A stretch of DNA of 64,000 nt, from NCBI RefSeq assembly GCF_032854445.1, contig NC_088295.1, positions 43,389,385 to 43,453,384 of the forward strand, read 5' to 3'. Under the pieces are notes generated by a model. The model was given only the letters and a program-made list of their open reading frames with translations, was not told the DNA's origin and searched no databases. Source of the DNA: Liolophura sinensis (Eukaryota > Mollusca > Polyplacophora > Chitonida > Chitonidae). The translations under genes were made by a program, and so were the position numbers. Shown here one piece after another: positions 23,938 through 36,354 of this stretch. Position 1 is the stretch's first letter. Each line of letters opens with the position of its first letter.

Positions 23938-25215
23938 TTACATTTTTGCCGCTATGTACTGTTTATGATGGTTGTCTCTAATAAGATCCCGGAGGGTTTT
24001 GTTTGGCAATGCAGCCCTGTTAACATCTACTGCACCCACTGTGTGGTGGCGCGAAACGGAAGCTCCTGAAATGGGCTTTCGGTATCCAGCATTCCTCTGC
24101 GATGACATTTCCGGTGCTCCTTTAGGAAAGAAATGTCCACACCGATCTGTTACACTGGACCTCAAGTGTTCAGAGATAACGCATCGGGCTTTGAGAGCTG
24201 CTAATAATTTTCTGTCAATCATATCGTCACAGTAACTGTGAAAATCGTCACCAACATTCTCATAAGATGCCCAGCTCCTACACAGAGACTCACAACTCCT
24301 GCTATACGCAGTGCCTCGAGGGTGGCACACGGGGTAATCCGAAGGATCGGGCAAGCGCGAGAATTTTTGATGCCTTCCTTCAAAAAGATGGCGGTCTATG
24401 TCTTGTGATCGAAAACAGCGCCGTCCCATTCGAGGAGAATTTACTCTAGAGTTAATAAGTTTGTGTGCTTCGGAAATGTCCGACATATCCAAGTCATTCA
24501 TCAGGTCGTCCACTTCCTCCTCCAAAATTCGAAGCTGTTCAATTTTAGACAAATAATATTCATATCCAGTCACAGGAGATAAATCGACGACGTCACTTCC
24601 GGTGGAGCTGCAGTTGGAGTTTTCGTACCCACTGTCGCTGTCTGCAGTCTCCAGACAATAGTCCCCTTGTCGAGAGAAACCAAATCTCGACCTGTTTGGC
24701 TTATTTCTTTCATAGCTGTTTCTGTGACGTGTCACTACTATGGGTTTCTTATCTGGCTTCTCCAACATGGTGTGCCATCGTCGTGTTGTGGGCCTGTTTT
24801 TCCTCGGCGGTTTAACGGGGTGTGGCCTGGGTGATCCGGAAGTGAAACTAGGCAATGGCCGATCGCAGGAGGAAAGGTCATCGATGCTGACCAATGACGA
24901 CGACCGTCTGTGTGTCTCGGGCATCGGATTTTCTACGGGAACCTGCGAAATATCACTCACCGAATGGCATTTACTTTCCAAGAAATGAACTTTCTTTCCA
25001 CGTTTTTTATGTTTTTGTCCCTTAACATGCGAAGATGATGGCTCTTCGATTTCCTCATAGATATGATTAAGCGGGCTGTCCCGTGGATTTGCTGAATCTC
25101 TATTCAGCCTGAAATTTGAACTGAGTTCATCGGTCTTGATGATGCTTGGAGGATGGAGTTTCAGCATACGACTCTTCTCCTTCTTGCGAAATCGGTTGCG
25201 AATCCAGCGAAACAT
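23938..25215 (-). CDS. Scaffold gene B: uncharacterised 425-residue protein, paralogue of gene A
   Basis: Uninterrupted 425-codon frame in one exon, starting at ATG 25215-25213 and ending in TAA. On the - strand a 3' splice site (CTTTCAG, ending at 25254) leaves a 38-nt leader, the same arrangement as gene A. The protein begins MFRWIRNRFRKK; it has HIYEEI at 51-56, PPRKNRP at 136-142, DSGYENS at 194-200, then YEYYLSKIEQLRILEEEV (about 218-235), and near the end LRDLIRDN. The DSDSGY block starts at residue 192 in this protein as in gene A (ESDSGY there). Between these blocks the two proteins are weakly similar. No signal peptide, membrane span or catalytic domain is seen. A phosphotyrosine-dependent adaptor is a reasonable guess, not a demonstrated function. 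A sense-oriented SINE ends just upstream of the acceptor. Confidence 0.85.
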   Translation of the reverse strand: MFRWIRNRFRKKEKSRMLKLHPPSIIKTDELSSNFRLNRDSANPRDSPLNHIYEEIEEPSSSHVKGQKHKKRGKKVHFLESKCHSVSDISQVPVENPMPETHRRSSSLVSIDDLSSCDRPLPSFTSGSPRPHPVKPPRKNRPTTRRWHTMLEKPDKKPIVVTRHRNSYERNKPNRSRFGFSRQGDYCLETADSDSGYENSNCSSTGSDVVDLSPVTGYEYYLSKIEQLRILEEEVDDLMNDLDMSDISEAHKLINSRVNSPRMGRRCFRSQDIDRHLFEGRHQKFSRLPDPSDYPVCHPRGTAYSRSCESLCRSWASYENVGDDFHSYCDDMIDRKLLAALKARCVISEHLRSSVTDRCGHFFPKGAPEMSSQRNAGYRKPISGASVSRHHTVGAVDVNRAALPNKTLRDLIRDNHHKQYIAAKM

Positions 25216-25265
25216 CTTGTTTGATCAGTGACCTCAGAAATGTCCAGCTGACTCTGAAAGACAAT

Positions 25266-25543
25266 ATATTTATTCATTTATTTATTTATTTATTTGATTG
25301 GTGTTTAACGCCCTACTCAAGAATATTTCACTTATAAGACGGCGTCCAGCATTGTGGTGGGTGGAAACCGAACAGAGCCCGGGGGAAACCCACGACCATC
25401 CGCAGATTGCTGGCAGACCTTCCCACGTACGGCCGGAGAGGAAGCCAGCATGAGCTGGACTTGAAATCACAGTGACCGCATTGGTGAGAGACTCCTGGGT
25501 CATAGCGCAGCGCTAGCGCACTAGCGCACTAACCGCACTATAA
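25266..25543 (-). mobile_element. SINE, near full-length, ending about 10 bp from the acceptor of gene B
   Basis: Read on the - strand it has a tRNA-like head (GCGGTTAGTGCGCTAGTGCG region, partly duplicated), the ATGACCCAGGAGTCTCTCAC block, ACCAATGCGGTC, GGTCGTGGGTTTCC, CACCACAATG, GTGAAATATTCTTGAG, and an AAATAAAT repeat tail at 25268-25296. It has the same orientation as gene B and lies in its 5' intron. Confidence 0.9.
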
Positions 25544-25544
25544 G

Positions 25545-28025
25545 ATTGAGTATTAGATAATATTTATATAAATGTTATGCTGTATACATTTATATTAAAG
25601 AGATATGTGTACGAAGCAAGTAGTGGCCTAATAAAGCCACAAAAATACCGTCTGACAACAGACCTCAAACCAGCCAGAGAGAGATAGTTTCAGCCGCACG
25701 ACCACATTATTCCGGAAAGTGGTCTAAGCTAAGGCGGTCTGCACCACTTTATCAGGAACAGCACGTCGTTACATATACATGTACCTTGTATACATTCATA
25801 CTTCATGAACATTTCACAACCATTGTATTATATATGTTATACCCACGATCTATTACGAATGATCACGTGTCACAGAATGTGTGTAATACTTGATTCTTCG
25901 GGAAACCCAGTAAGTACAGAAGCATACTGCTCTGATCAAATAAACCAAATCTCACGCTCGTATGATCAGGTTTATATGACGTGAACAAAATGAGAATTTA
26001 ACATGTGTTACAATTAAACTACTAGTATTTTGTGCTATTACACATATCTGATCATCATCAAAGCAAGAAATAATCACGCTCATGATATTTCATGCCTTAT
26101 GGATAATGAGAAGATTGTACTCACACGTGGCTTCGTATACGAAAACAACACATTACTCAAACGGATCATCTGCTCACGTACATGTACATCGACCTTGTTA
26201 CGCCACACTGAGAAATAATTGGGCAATTTTGAGAGTCACGTGTGCGATGTTGACTAGGCCTACAACTATTCACAATCATGTCCTAAATTATGCAAGAACA
26301 AGGTAATAAATTGACACATATAATTATATCTCGTGCTCCAAGTCGGGAAAATAATTAAGTGGTAAAATTTGAAACGAACGAAAATATACCTGGTTGAACA
26401 TGATCGGAAATGAAGATCAAATCTGTCATTTTTTTAATTACCGTGCCATGTTCATAAATATTTCTTTCCAAACTTAGGTACTGGCACTTATATATTGCTT
26501 CGAAAATGTACACAATTATATGGACACGACTTACATGCAACATGACTAAAACGAAAGTTTTCCATTCTTTTCTGATTTATCTGAAGTAATTGTCTGCAAA
26601 TTGAAATGCACAAATCAATTCTTGATGTAATTGGCAAAATACATGGGATACGATTGGTCGACTAATCCTACACGATACAAACTGGAACAGTTCAAAGTAT
26701 TACGCTTCAGTGAGATACCTCTTCAGGTTTAACAGTCAAACAATTTCAAACAGTTCTCCGATTATCCTATATGTGAAAGTCGTGTGGTTCTACACACAGG
26801 AGCGATTCCTTAATCTTAATGAATTTACAGGTATATTTTCATACTATACTCTTTCCTTACATAATTTTTAGTTTACTGAAAATGTTCTGACTGGCTTTAT
26901 AATGAATATTGCTACCATCGAGGTAGCCACACATTTCTTATATTTAGATCCATGGACACTTAGTAAAGTAAACTTTTTCAAGCCTCATCGCATATCTTGG
27001 TCGATACGAGAACCGAGAGAGCCAGTATTGTATGCGGATTAGCTTTAAATATATATTTAGTCCTGTTCTTTTCTTTGTTGTGTTATAGTATATCGTAATA
27101 AAATGCCCGACAAAAACTAATACAAATCAGTTCGATCGCGTTCTGAATGTATATTAAGTCACTTGAGTACACATTGCGTCAGAAATCGATAAGAAGGAAA
27201 ATTCTGATGGATGAAGATATCGACTGGATGGTTAACACACACAGAACAAAGGCCGACGACATTGAGTGAGGCAGTGTTCATATCACAGGAAAACAATGCA
27301 TATTAGGTACAAGGACTCGGGTACGTGTAATACACCCACGGACTCACGGTTCCTGCAGGAAAAGAAATGTTTTTTTCAGCACAAAGTGTAAGACCAGAGC
27401 AAAGGCGGCAGGATGATATAGTTGACAAATGGTCAACTATAATCAATCCCGTCAGTCTACCTCACTTAGGGATTTCATTTGATCTGTTCATCCCAACTGT
27501 TCATGTCAAAAGTGCATGATTTAGAATACTCACCTCTTTACATTTCTGTCAATATACCTTATAGCACTGCTAACAGTTCTTGTCTTCTGGAATACATATG
27601 AATATAGGTTCAGCGCCTTTTCTAGTGCATGTATATATCAGTTCCTAGAATGTACTCCAGATCAGAAAATTACTCTAGCCAATTATTTCTGATCACGAGC
27701 TACATTGTGTTATTCACGTGTTTTCTACGGCATGTTTTTACTTCATATAATTCGTTTCCCCTCTCTTCTTGACGAGTTGCACAACACATCAGCAAACTAT
27801 TATGACCTCCATTTGTCTTTTTTTTTCAGGTTGAGATCATTACAACGACATTACTTTGTCGCCAATGTTTTGTAAGCATCCGCATAATGCAGTGTACACG
27901 ATCTCACACAATAGTTCAGTTTGGTCGGAAGTAGTGGAAACACGCCGGAAGTGATATTTATGGCCATTTCGTAATTCTGAGTGCATATTTATAGGAGCCT
28001 TTTGCACGCAGTAACATGGAGTATG
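25545..28025. other. Non-coding; probable upstream region or 5' intron of scaffold gene B
   Basis: No coding exon found. A donor-like site on the - strand (AAAGAG|GTGAGT; ACTCAC at 27528-27533 on +) and another (AGAGG|GTAAGT; ACTTAC at 33635-33640 on +) are candidates for ends of untranslated exons of gene B. Neither is supported by more than its sequence. Confidence 0.3.
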
Positions 28026-28029
28026 ACGA

Positions 28030-28168
28030 ACAGACCTTGCAGTAAGCTGAGGTTGATCGTGGGCTCTGCCCGGTTTCCTCCCACCACATTTTGCTGGCGA
28101 TTGTCGTATAAGTGAAATATTCTTACGGCGTAAAACACCAATGAAATAAATAAAGAAATAAATAGTAA
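28030..28168 (+). mobile_element. SINE, 5'-truncated copy
   Basis: It contains GGTTGATCGTGGGCTCTGCC, CGGTTTCCTCCCACCAC, GTATAAGTGAAATATTCTTA, CGGCGTAAAACACCAATG and an AAATAAAT tail. The head is missing. Confidence 0.85.
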
Positions 28169-28169
28169 C

Positions 28170-29110
28170 ATGCAGATATTGGCATATATATGTGAAGCGT
28201 AATGGACTTTCAACGTCAGTGTAATAAATCGCAGGATCAGTTTCCAAGACAACGTTTAACACAAAGAAAGTGCAAAAATTCATAATTAGGACAACCGGAA
28301 CCATTTATGGAGAGAGGCAGAAAGATATGAAAGATACAAAGAATACTCGAGGCGTGAAAGTTTATTCAGCACCAAAATCGTTTATCATTTATATAACAGC
28401 CGGACAGCAAAAAACTGCACGTGTATCTCCGTTGCGCTTTGTTGCAAGTGTTAACATATATCCATTTGGACTCAACGATATATATACATCCCCTTGTCCT
28501 GCGGGTAAATGAGAATTATAGGCATAATTATGAAGCAGACGACCAAAGATTCTGTACAGTACTCCCTTACCCATTCAACTTTAATCATGCCAGATTACTA
28601 GGATGAATTTCCGACTAATCATCGGATTGTAGAACAGTTCCCTCTGAAGTCTCTGCTGTATAGAGGGTAACCCAAAAAGTACAACGGGAAGTAAAGGGAC
28701 ATCTAACAGTTAGAAAATATTTGTCAGAAATACAGGATTTTCAGCAACATGGTCTTTCCATATTTCTCCAAAAAGTAAACAAATACCTCTCATTCTACGC
28801 GTACAGAACGGTATTTTTTGATAATGCCGTGATTTCGCTGGTACATTATTCCTTTTCAACAGTTTTATTGAAAATTGCAAATATTTAGCTCGAACAATTT
28901 TACTCAGGCCTATCTTTTTTATATCATTTGTAACAACAATGCAGAATTAAAATTGGAGCATCTCCAAACTCTAATGCACGTGACAAATCAGTGCCCAAAA
29001 ACTTTTTAATCCGGGGGTTCCAGGAATTGCCTACATATACATGTACATATAACGTATAAAATCTGATAAAGTATATATATGATAAGTAGAACTATACCTG
29101 GCCAATTTAC
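28170..29110. other. Intergenic, nothing recognised
   Basis: AT-rich, no supported gene. Short frames on both strands have no domain. Confidence 0.45.
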
Positions 29111-29114
29111 AGTT

Positions 29115-29612
29115 TTGTTAAATGTTATGACAACAAAACATTTTCTAGACCAGTGACGTCTAATAAATTGCAATTAACACAAGTTCAGTTTTTGCCTAAT
29201 TCTGCTTAAGTCATGATGTAAGAGGGTGTGTCATTTACTAGTATTTAAGCATTGACATCAACTGTTAGAATAAACCCTGACTGAGGTAAAGTAACAAGAG
29301 GCCGTATTTCACCGGTTATATGTGACCATTTGTCACACAGAATTCTCTTGGTGGACTAAGCATCCCCGAGGCCTGGTTTCCTTTCATTAAATGTGATGAC
29401 AACGCAGCATTTTCAGTAATTCTAGACCACTGACGTCTTATAAATTCAAATAACATCACTGAATTTTTTAAAACTAATTCTGCTTAAGCCATGGTGCAAG
29501 AGGGTGTGCCATTTACTAGTATTCAAGCATTTTCATGAACAGTTAGAAAAAACCCTGACTGAGATAAATTGACAAGAGCTGTATTTCACCGGTTATACGT
29601 GTCACCATTTGC
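29115..29612 (+). repeat. Two diverged direct copies of a roughly 278-bp repeat
   Basis: About 29115-29335 and about 29390-29612 share a series of blocks in order: AATG(T)(T/G)ATGACAAC, CTAGACCA(G/C)TGACGTCT, TTCTGCTTAAG, AAGAGGGTGTG(T/C)CATTTACTAG, ACCCTGACTGAG and ATTTCACCGGTTATA. The offset measured at ACCCTGA is 278 bp. A further diverged relative occurs near 59690-59870, so this is a dispersed element rather than a purely local duplication. Confidence 0.75.
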
Positions 29613-29635
29613 TTTCTATCACACTATCGTCTCTG

Positions 29636-30275
29636 TTCTGGTTTTACTCTCTATGCTGTACTTGTTCACAGGTTACGTGTTACAATTTGCCAGCTATCAC
29701 AATGTCGCAGCTGCAATGGTTTTACTCTCAATGCTGTACGTCTTCACCGGTTACGTGTTACCGTTTGCCAGCTATCACGCCGTCATCGCTCCTCTGGTTT
29801 TACTCTGTATGCTGTACGTCTTCATCGGTTACGTGTGGGCATTTGCCAGCTATCACACTGTCGTCGCCGCTCTAGTTTTACTCTCTATGCTGTACATCTT
29901 CACCAGTTACGTGTGAGCATTTGTCTGCTACCACAGTGTCATCGCTGCTCTGGGTCTGTATTTATCAAATGTCTTAAAATTTAAGACAAAAATTTAAGTC
30001 AAATACAGCTACAAATAAAATGCTTTGCTCTGGAAAGTTTAAAATTTATACAATGATTCTTTACTGCAAGACAATCTATAAACCAAAATTTCAGTTCTTT
30101 CCTGTTCTGAATTTATCTTTTTAAGGGCATGCAATTTAGGACTTAAGTCTTTAGTTCCTTGATACATACAGGCCCTGGTTTTACTCCTTATGCTGTACGT
30201 CTTTACTGGTTACGTGTGAGCATTTGCCAGCTATTACATGGTCGTCGCTGCTCTGGTTTTACTCTCTATGCTGCA
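29636..30275 (+). repeat. 78-bp tandem repeat, interrupted by a foldback element
   Basis: The unit starts GTTTTACTCTCTATGCTGTA and includes GGTTACGTGT and TTTGCCAGCTATCAC. Starts at about 29641, 29719, 29797 and 29875 give a period of 78 bp. The array is split by an insertion at 29952-30175 and resumes at CTGGTTTTACTCC for another unit or more. Because 78 is 26 codons, a 115-codon frame with a repeated hydrophobic peptide runs through it; I regard that as a by-product. Confidence 0.85.
29952..30175. mobile_element. MITE-like foldback element, about 224 bp
   Basis: The left end reads GGGTCTGTATTTATCAA. The right end, reverse-complemented, reads AGGGCCTGTATGTATCAA. These imperfect inverted ends flank about 190 bp of AT-rich sequence with no frame. 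The element sits inside a 78-bp repeat array whose phase is kept on the two sides, which marks its boundaries well. It is presumably a non-autonomous DNA transposon. Confidence 0.7.
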
Positions 30276-30279
30276 TGTA

Positions 30280-33200
30280 CATAATTATATTATACTCCTA
30301 TCGTAATATTGCAGGAAGATTTGAAGCCCAGCCAAATGCTAGAGAATGTCGTGATTTCCTGTGAACCAAAGATCTTTAACATAAGCGAATCACGAATATA
30401 CTAATAAATCAACCCATATGTATACTACAAATGCAAATATAGGCTATTTAACATAAAATGCTAATTAATGCATTAATCTTTCAGAGTGTGAAAGATTATT
30501 TCTATAATCCTACTGACAATTATTAACTTTATCAATTACCTTATAACCACGTGTATATCTAAAACAAATTATTTTTCAAAATAATTAACAGCGACGCGTA
30601 TTTAATTATGCAAGTGCTCATTTAATATATAGCGATCACATTGTTGTCATTTCTTCAATTCGAAGCCTTCAACGAACGTGACCACCCACATGACTCATTA
30701 TAAATATGTATGCTAAACGTTGGAAAATTATGAATTCATGAACTATCGAGATAAGGGATATATGCGATAAAGATCTAGTGTGTAATATCGACTACTATTC
30801 ATATCTCATTTTTCATGTCACGTTTAGATCTCCGAAGACATGTTTATGGGACACGAAACAGATGTTTTCGAGATAATGGCATCTTTTTATATTACATAAT
30901 AGCAGTTTACTGTCAACCAGTATGGCTTTCTTCATTTTGTCTGACTCAATTGGTACATTATTGTTAGAACTTATGAAATAAATGATCGATGTCTTATCGT
31001 TCCTCTAAGGAACGCCAAGTTACTAGCAAATACTTAATTGTTGTCATAAATACAACTGGGACCTAGGTAGTTATTGTCTCCGTAAATAGCTGTACCGCTT
31101 CTTATGATCATTACAGCGTGGGAAATGCACTTCAGTATAATCACGTGTAGGCTTATTATGACTGCGTGTAAATGTGACAAAGAAGGACAAACAAGAAAAG
31201 CTAACCCATACGTACACTTTGATGTTGTCTTTATATACCCTTCACCATTGAAGACTCCGATTGTTTGTATATATACAACAGAGTTTATTGTCATTTCTTG
31301 TTTGTAATATTCGTCTTCATGTTTTCGGGTCCAAACTTTTCACCTTGTTGAGAATTTTCGCAATGCTAAATTTCTACATTGTGAACAGTCATATAATATA
31401 ATAGACTACAGTATATAGAGTAAAAGGAGAGCAGCGACGACAGTATAATCGTTGCCAGTGGTCACACCTATGACTTAAGAAATCTGGTTTCTTGTCAGTT
31501 TTGCCTCAGTTGTAGGGTTTTATTGTAATCGTTCATGCAAAATCTCAAATAGTACCAAACTTCCGTGGCTCTTGCACCATGACAAACAAAATTATGTAAA
31601 AAAAAATCATGAATATTAATTGCAGTTCATTAAACGCCATTGCTCTAGCATTACCCAAATGCTTTGTTTTCATCACATTTAATAAACAATCGTATGGAAG
31701 CAATGCACAGGTATCAGGATCCAGTCCACCAGCAGAATCCTGGTTTATGCAGGCATACACGCACTTAAAAGGTCATTATTTTATTGAATATACCGTGCTT
31801 CGTCGCCAGAGCGATCTGTAAATGAGCCCATCCCTACATACAAATACATTTTAAACATATATAACATTTAGACAAGCTATTAAGCCGATTACCCTGCATA
31901 TATATCTGTGCAGTGTGATATTTGTCAGATGTTATCAGGATTGAAGCATTATACCTCAAATCTGTATGGTTTTTGGGGAACATCATGCATCTTAGTACCT
32001 TATAACAGAATTGCGTCCTCACCAGCATGACCAAGTAAGGGTGTTGAACCCATGCAGAACGAAGGTCGTGCATTTGTGTATGAATGTATATATCATTTGC
32101 TCAGATACATACACAGACACACGTGCTGATCGCAATGGCTGAAAACCTTAGATTTTATCACGTTCAGTTAAATTATTCAGTTATTCAAACAATTAATGTA
32201 TACATCGTGGTTAACGCATCTCCCGTATGGCTTACTTCCCTCCAAGCTGTTTTGTGTTGTCTAAATGCATGCTAACAGCAAATTACAGGGTTATAAAATA
32301 TACTTTCGAGAAATCCTTGTGAACTGCGTATGTCTGCCTCTAATGTGATAACGTACGATGTATTCTGTGTCAAACGGTGAAGCCATTTGTTCTAGCCTGC
32401 ATTTTAATAAACCATCCTGCTCACCCTACTATAATTACATATCGCCATCCTACAAAACGACTGACTCATCAATGTTTTCATGATGTCTTTCACACAGTGA
32501 GATTCCGACATTGGTATACCAATTGTAAGCCATGAACGGGCGTTCCAAGTCAATAATCAAAAGGGCCATTTCCACAACAATTTTAAGCATAACACTAAAA
32601 CAGAATTTTAAACCATCAGCCCGAGAAAAAGTTCCAGGTCGAATACAAATATAAATATCTTGGTAGTGCTTTGATTGCTACAGTTTATAAAAGCGCCGGG
32701 TTGATGTAATAAACACGAATGCTTGTAAATCACTGTCCATATATTTGCGAACATGAGTGAACTTTAAAGAAAGTCACAGTGGACGGCTTAATATATAACT
32801 TGTGCCGTACCCTAAATGTCTTTCCTTGAAAATGAAGTGTTTTCCGTGCAATCAAGTCTTTCCCAAATATGTAGATGACAGACTGTACATTAATTATTTC
32901 AGTATGTGATGGATATAACTCGTAGACAATTGCCACATAGATCATCAGCATGTAGGCGTTGACACCAAAACTCGTTCCAATCGTTGAAGGTAAAATCACA
33001 ACTTAAAATGCATGTATAATGTGCTTGTGATACAATTATTGTTAATGTTGAGGAAAAAAATAGATAATAACAAAACGTTCTTTTACGAATAACTAGTGGC
33101 GAGTAGCTAGGGGCGCCGTTTGCTGATGAAAATTTTTCTCATTAAAAGCATGTGTAAAATATAAAAGATGGTGCCTAAAAGATAATTATAAAATTATTTA

Positions 33201-36200
33201 ACATTAGTACATACGTTATTTGATATAAAGTTTCCTCCATGTCCAAATTACTCATTTTTACCTATTTTAATGGTTACATTGAATTTAGAAACGCTACACA
33301 CATGCGTGCCCTTGTTTTCAGAAAATGGGTAAGTTTCAGTAGATGAAGTAATATTTAATTACATTCACTTGCCTCTAAACATTGACATTTGGAGCGAAAT
33401 TTTAGGACAAACACGGAATTTAGATGTTGCAGATGTATGTATGTTTTGAGAGCTGGCATTGCATATATTGTATTGTCTTTGAAGACGAAACAACGTATAT
33501 ACTCTGTCTGAGTCAGTGAAATTACAGGTCTACCAACGCAGACAATGTGATTTCTTAACAATAACTTAATGAAATGGATGCAATGTATCCAAACATTCAT
33601 TATCTTATTCTGAAGAAAACATTAAAGAATCCTTACTTACCCTCTAAGTTGTGGAACAACTGGGTTGTCAGAACAAAGTAAGCAGACAATAGTATACCAG
33701 GTATACCTCCAGGGTTAGGAGATACCACCTCACCCCATGACCCGTCAACTGTTCATCGTGTAACATAGGTCGTGCCCAGGTGTAGTATTAAACTGGAGAT
33801 GTAAAAAGGCAGGTAAAAGCTCAGGTAAGTCAGCAACCCTTGGCGGACAGGTGACAACTGGCCCACGTCACACTCACGGTCGTGATTTGATTCACTCACA
33901 CATGTAAACTGTTTAATAGGACAGCTCATTAACGCCGCCACTCCCTTGTATAAAACCACTGGACGGATTTTGTGTTTTTACAATATACCTTATATATGAT
34001 ACGTTCAAATAGTGAGGTGTTTAATATTCCAGGCCTGGGTTGTACCCATATACTTATTGCCTGTCTCTTAAATCCCAATTAGCAGGCAGTGTACTGACAC
34101 ATGGTGCCGCACTTGTTTTTCTCAACTCCTCAGATACACATCAAAGGAGTGGTAAGCTTACCGCCAGTTCACCACGTGATCACACTGTATTGTTTTCGCA
34201 AACGAAAGAAAAAGCATTATTTGTTGTGCGCCTTGCACAACACAACAAGAAAGTCGTTTGTTGTCATTACCGTGTGGAGCAGGTATTTAAATGCACAAGT
34301 GTGTTTTTTTTATGAAAATGTACTTATTATTTGCTGAAGTTTTCTGAAACATAGTTGCAGAAAATATAATTCTAAACAGTGTGAAATTTCTCTAAAATCA
34401 AAATTCTTAATGCTTTAAAAATGTGCAAACGTATAAGCGCTTCAGATTTAAGCAAATATACAGTGTAGTGCTCTACATGTTAAGACTACTGACATGTCAT
34501 AATAATAACGATGTTATAACCTTGCTATTGATTTATCTGCTAACGTTCTTTCTCTTTTATTCCTTGGTATAGGTGACACGTACCTATACATATCCAGTGT
34601 AAGCTATTAAATACAGATTAAATGCTAATTAATCTTCATGTTACATTTGCGCACCTATTGCACCTGTTATGGAGTTATGGTGTTGCCATAATTCCAGCGA
34701 GGGCATTCCAGCGAGGGCATATATTTTATTTCGAGCTCGTCTTTGCCTCAAAGATATGTTCTGTTCGTTAAAATCATTTGTAATATCATTTTGACTTGTA
34801 CAATAACATTCGTTCATTAATGTTAATCATGTCAACCAAGTTTAGTTTGATACCACAATATGATACTGAATGAATGGTCTGCACTTAACTCTACAGATAG
34901 GCATTGTTACGTGACCCGTGGCATAGTGCTGTTCCTCTGCGTGCCCCAAACCCTCTTAGCCTGTTAACCGGCTTGTGAGACAATTACTAGTCATATTTCC
35001 AGGAACCATGAAGGTTGAAGCATAAAGGGAAGGCCTCTCAAACACAAGCAAGTTTTGGAGATGTCAGCTTCACTTTTATCAAGTGTATGCATCCGCGAAA
35101 GTTTCTTCTAATACCATGCAAAACACAAATGGTATTAAAGGTGAAAACATGCCCTAGACTAAGAACAGAAAAGGCAAGACCAAAATAATCTTCACATTTA
35201 GAGCAAAAAATATCTGGAACTAAATTTATTCAGAACCAGGAAATGCCTTTGAGGTCTGTATGTATATGTTTCCATAAACAAAAACTTTCATTTGTAGGTT
35301 GACGAACAACTGACTTAGTGTGTCAAAACTTCAAACAAAGCCTGTAATTGCAGAGTGTTCATTGTGATACGGTGGTTGCTTCCGAAATCATAACTGGTAT
35401 ATAATTCGAAATGCTTAACTTCCTTACTTCGATGAAAACGGTAGTGAGCAAATTTAAGCATATAGTATTAGATCCGAATTATTCTTATTCCAAAATAAAG
35501 TGTTAGTTATATATCATGCTTTCATGAAAGGTGAGAAGTCTGTTGGCATTGACATGTATACACTTATCTTATTCAGTATGTAATTTTCTTTTATACAACA
35601 CATATGTTCGACGCGCATGCGCTTGGAATCCTTGTGTTGTTGGTATCGGGTGCGGCAACAACTTGGAACTTGCAGGACCACCATATACATGATCGAATCC
35701 ATGAGGAATGAAGCAAAATATTTTTGTTCCTATTTTTTGGCTTGCGGGCTGTGCGACTCATGCAGCGTTTAAGATTAATAGTGGTATGTCAAATATAGAT
35801 GTTTTATTGAGAAATTCAGATTATTATAAATGTCATCACATTGACACAAGCAGTTTTTGAAGAGACGCGGTTAATAATATGTCCAGCTGTTAGTAAAGTT
35901 CTGCACTCAAGAGTATTACGTCTTAGCCAGCAAGAGCAAAAACACTGCTGATTGGTTTGGTTAATTTCTTCTTTAATCCAATCATTTCACCATTTTCTCC
36001 ATTGTTTTAGTAACGCAATTTCGATTGCCGCTTTTGCTTTTTACTTTTAACACAAAGCCATCATCACGAAGTCAAAACCTAACTAGATGACCAGTGTAAT
36101 ACTTTGCACTTTACAGCGCAATTTTACGACAATTTTCAAAACACTCAATTGTTACGGGCATAGACCAATCCCGGTTTTATTTTACACAGATAAGTGTATT

Positions 36201-36280
36201 TAATCACTGTCTTTTGGGCATAAAAATCTCGCCCATAAGTAATATTTATTGACAGTTAAACAGCCGATATGTACAATTGA
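30280..36280. other. Intergenic, 6 kb without supported gene
   Basis: Only short unconvincing frames are present. A 15-bp direct duplication (CCAGCGAGGGCATTC) occurs near 34696-34722. One + strand donor-like CTCAG|GTAAGT lies near 33822 and a - strand donor-like site near 33640, without supporting context. Confidence 0.45.
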
Positions 36281-36285
36281 TCTGG

Positions 36286-36354
36286 TATATAAAGGTGTGT
36301 TCAAGTCACTTAGTCACGCTCTCTGGACAATGGCCGGGTCTCGGTAGTAAACCC
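36286..36354 (+). promoter_or_regulatory. Proposed TATA promoter and 5' untranslated exon of the cadherin gene
   Basis: TATATAAAG at 36286-36294 is followed about 30 bp later by TCACGCT, a fair initiator with its A at 36316, and then by AAACCC|GTAAGT with the GT at 36355. An untranslated exon of about 39 nt spliced to the acceptor ending at 38733 would place the first coding exon downstream. The combination of three correctly spaced elements on the right strand is suggestive. No transcript evidence is available here. Confidence 0.45.

Noticed and set aside
29569-29916. 115-codon frame with a repeated hydrophobic, membrane-like peptide
   Set aside because: It is produced by the 78-bp repeat, lacks a credible ATG context and is interrupted by a foldback element.
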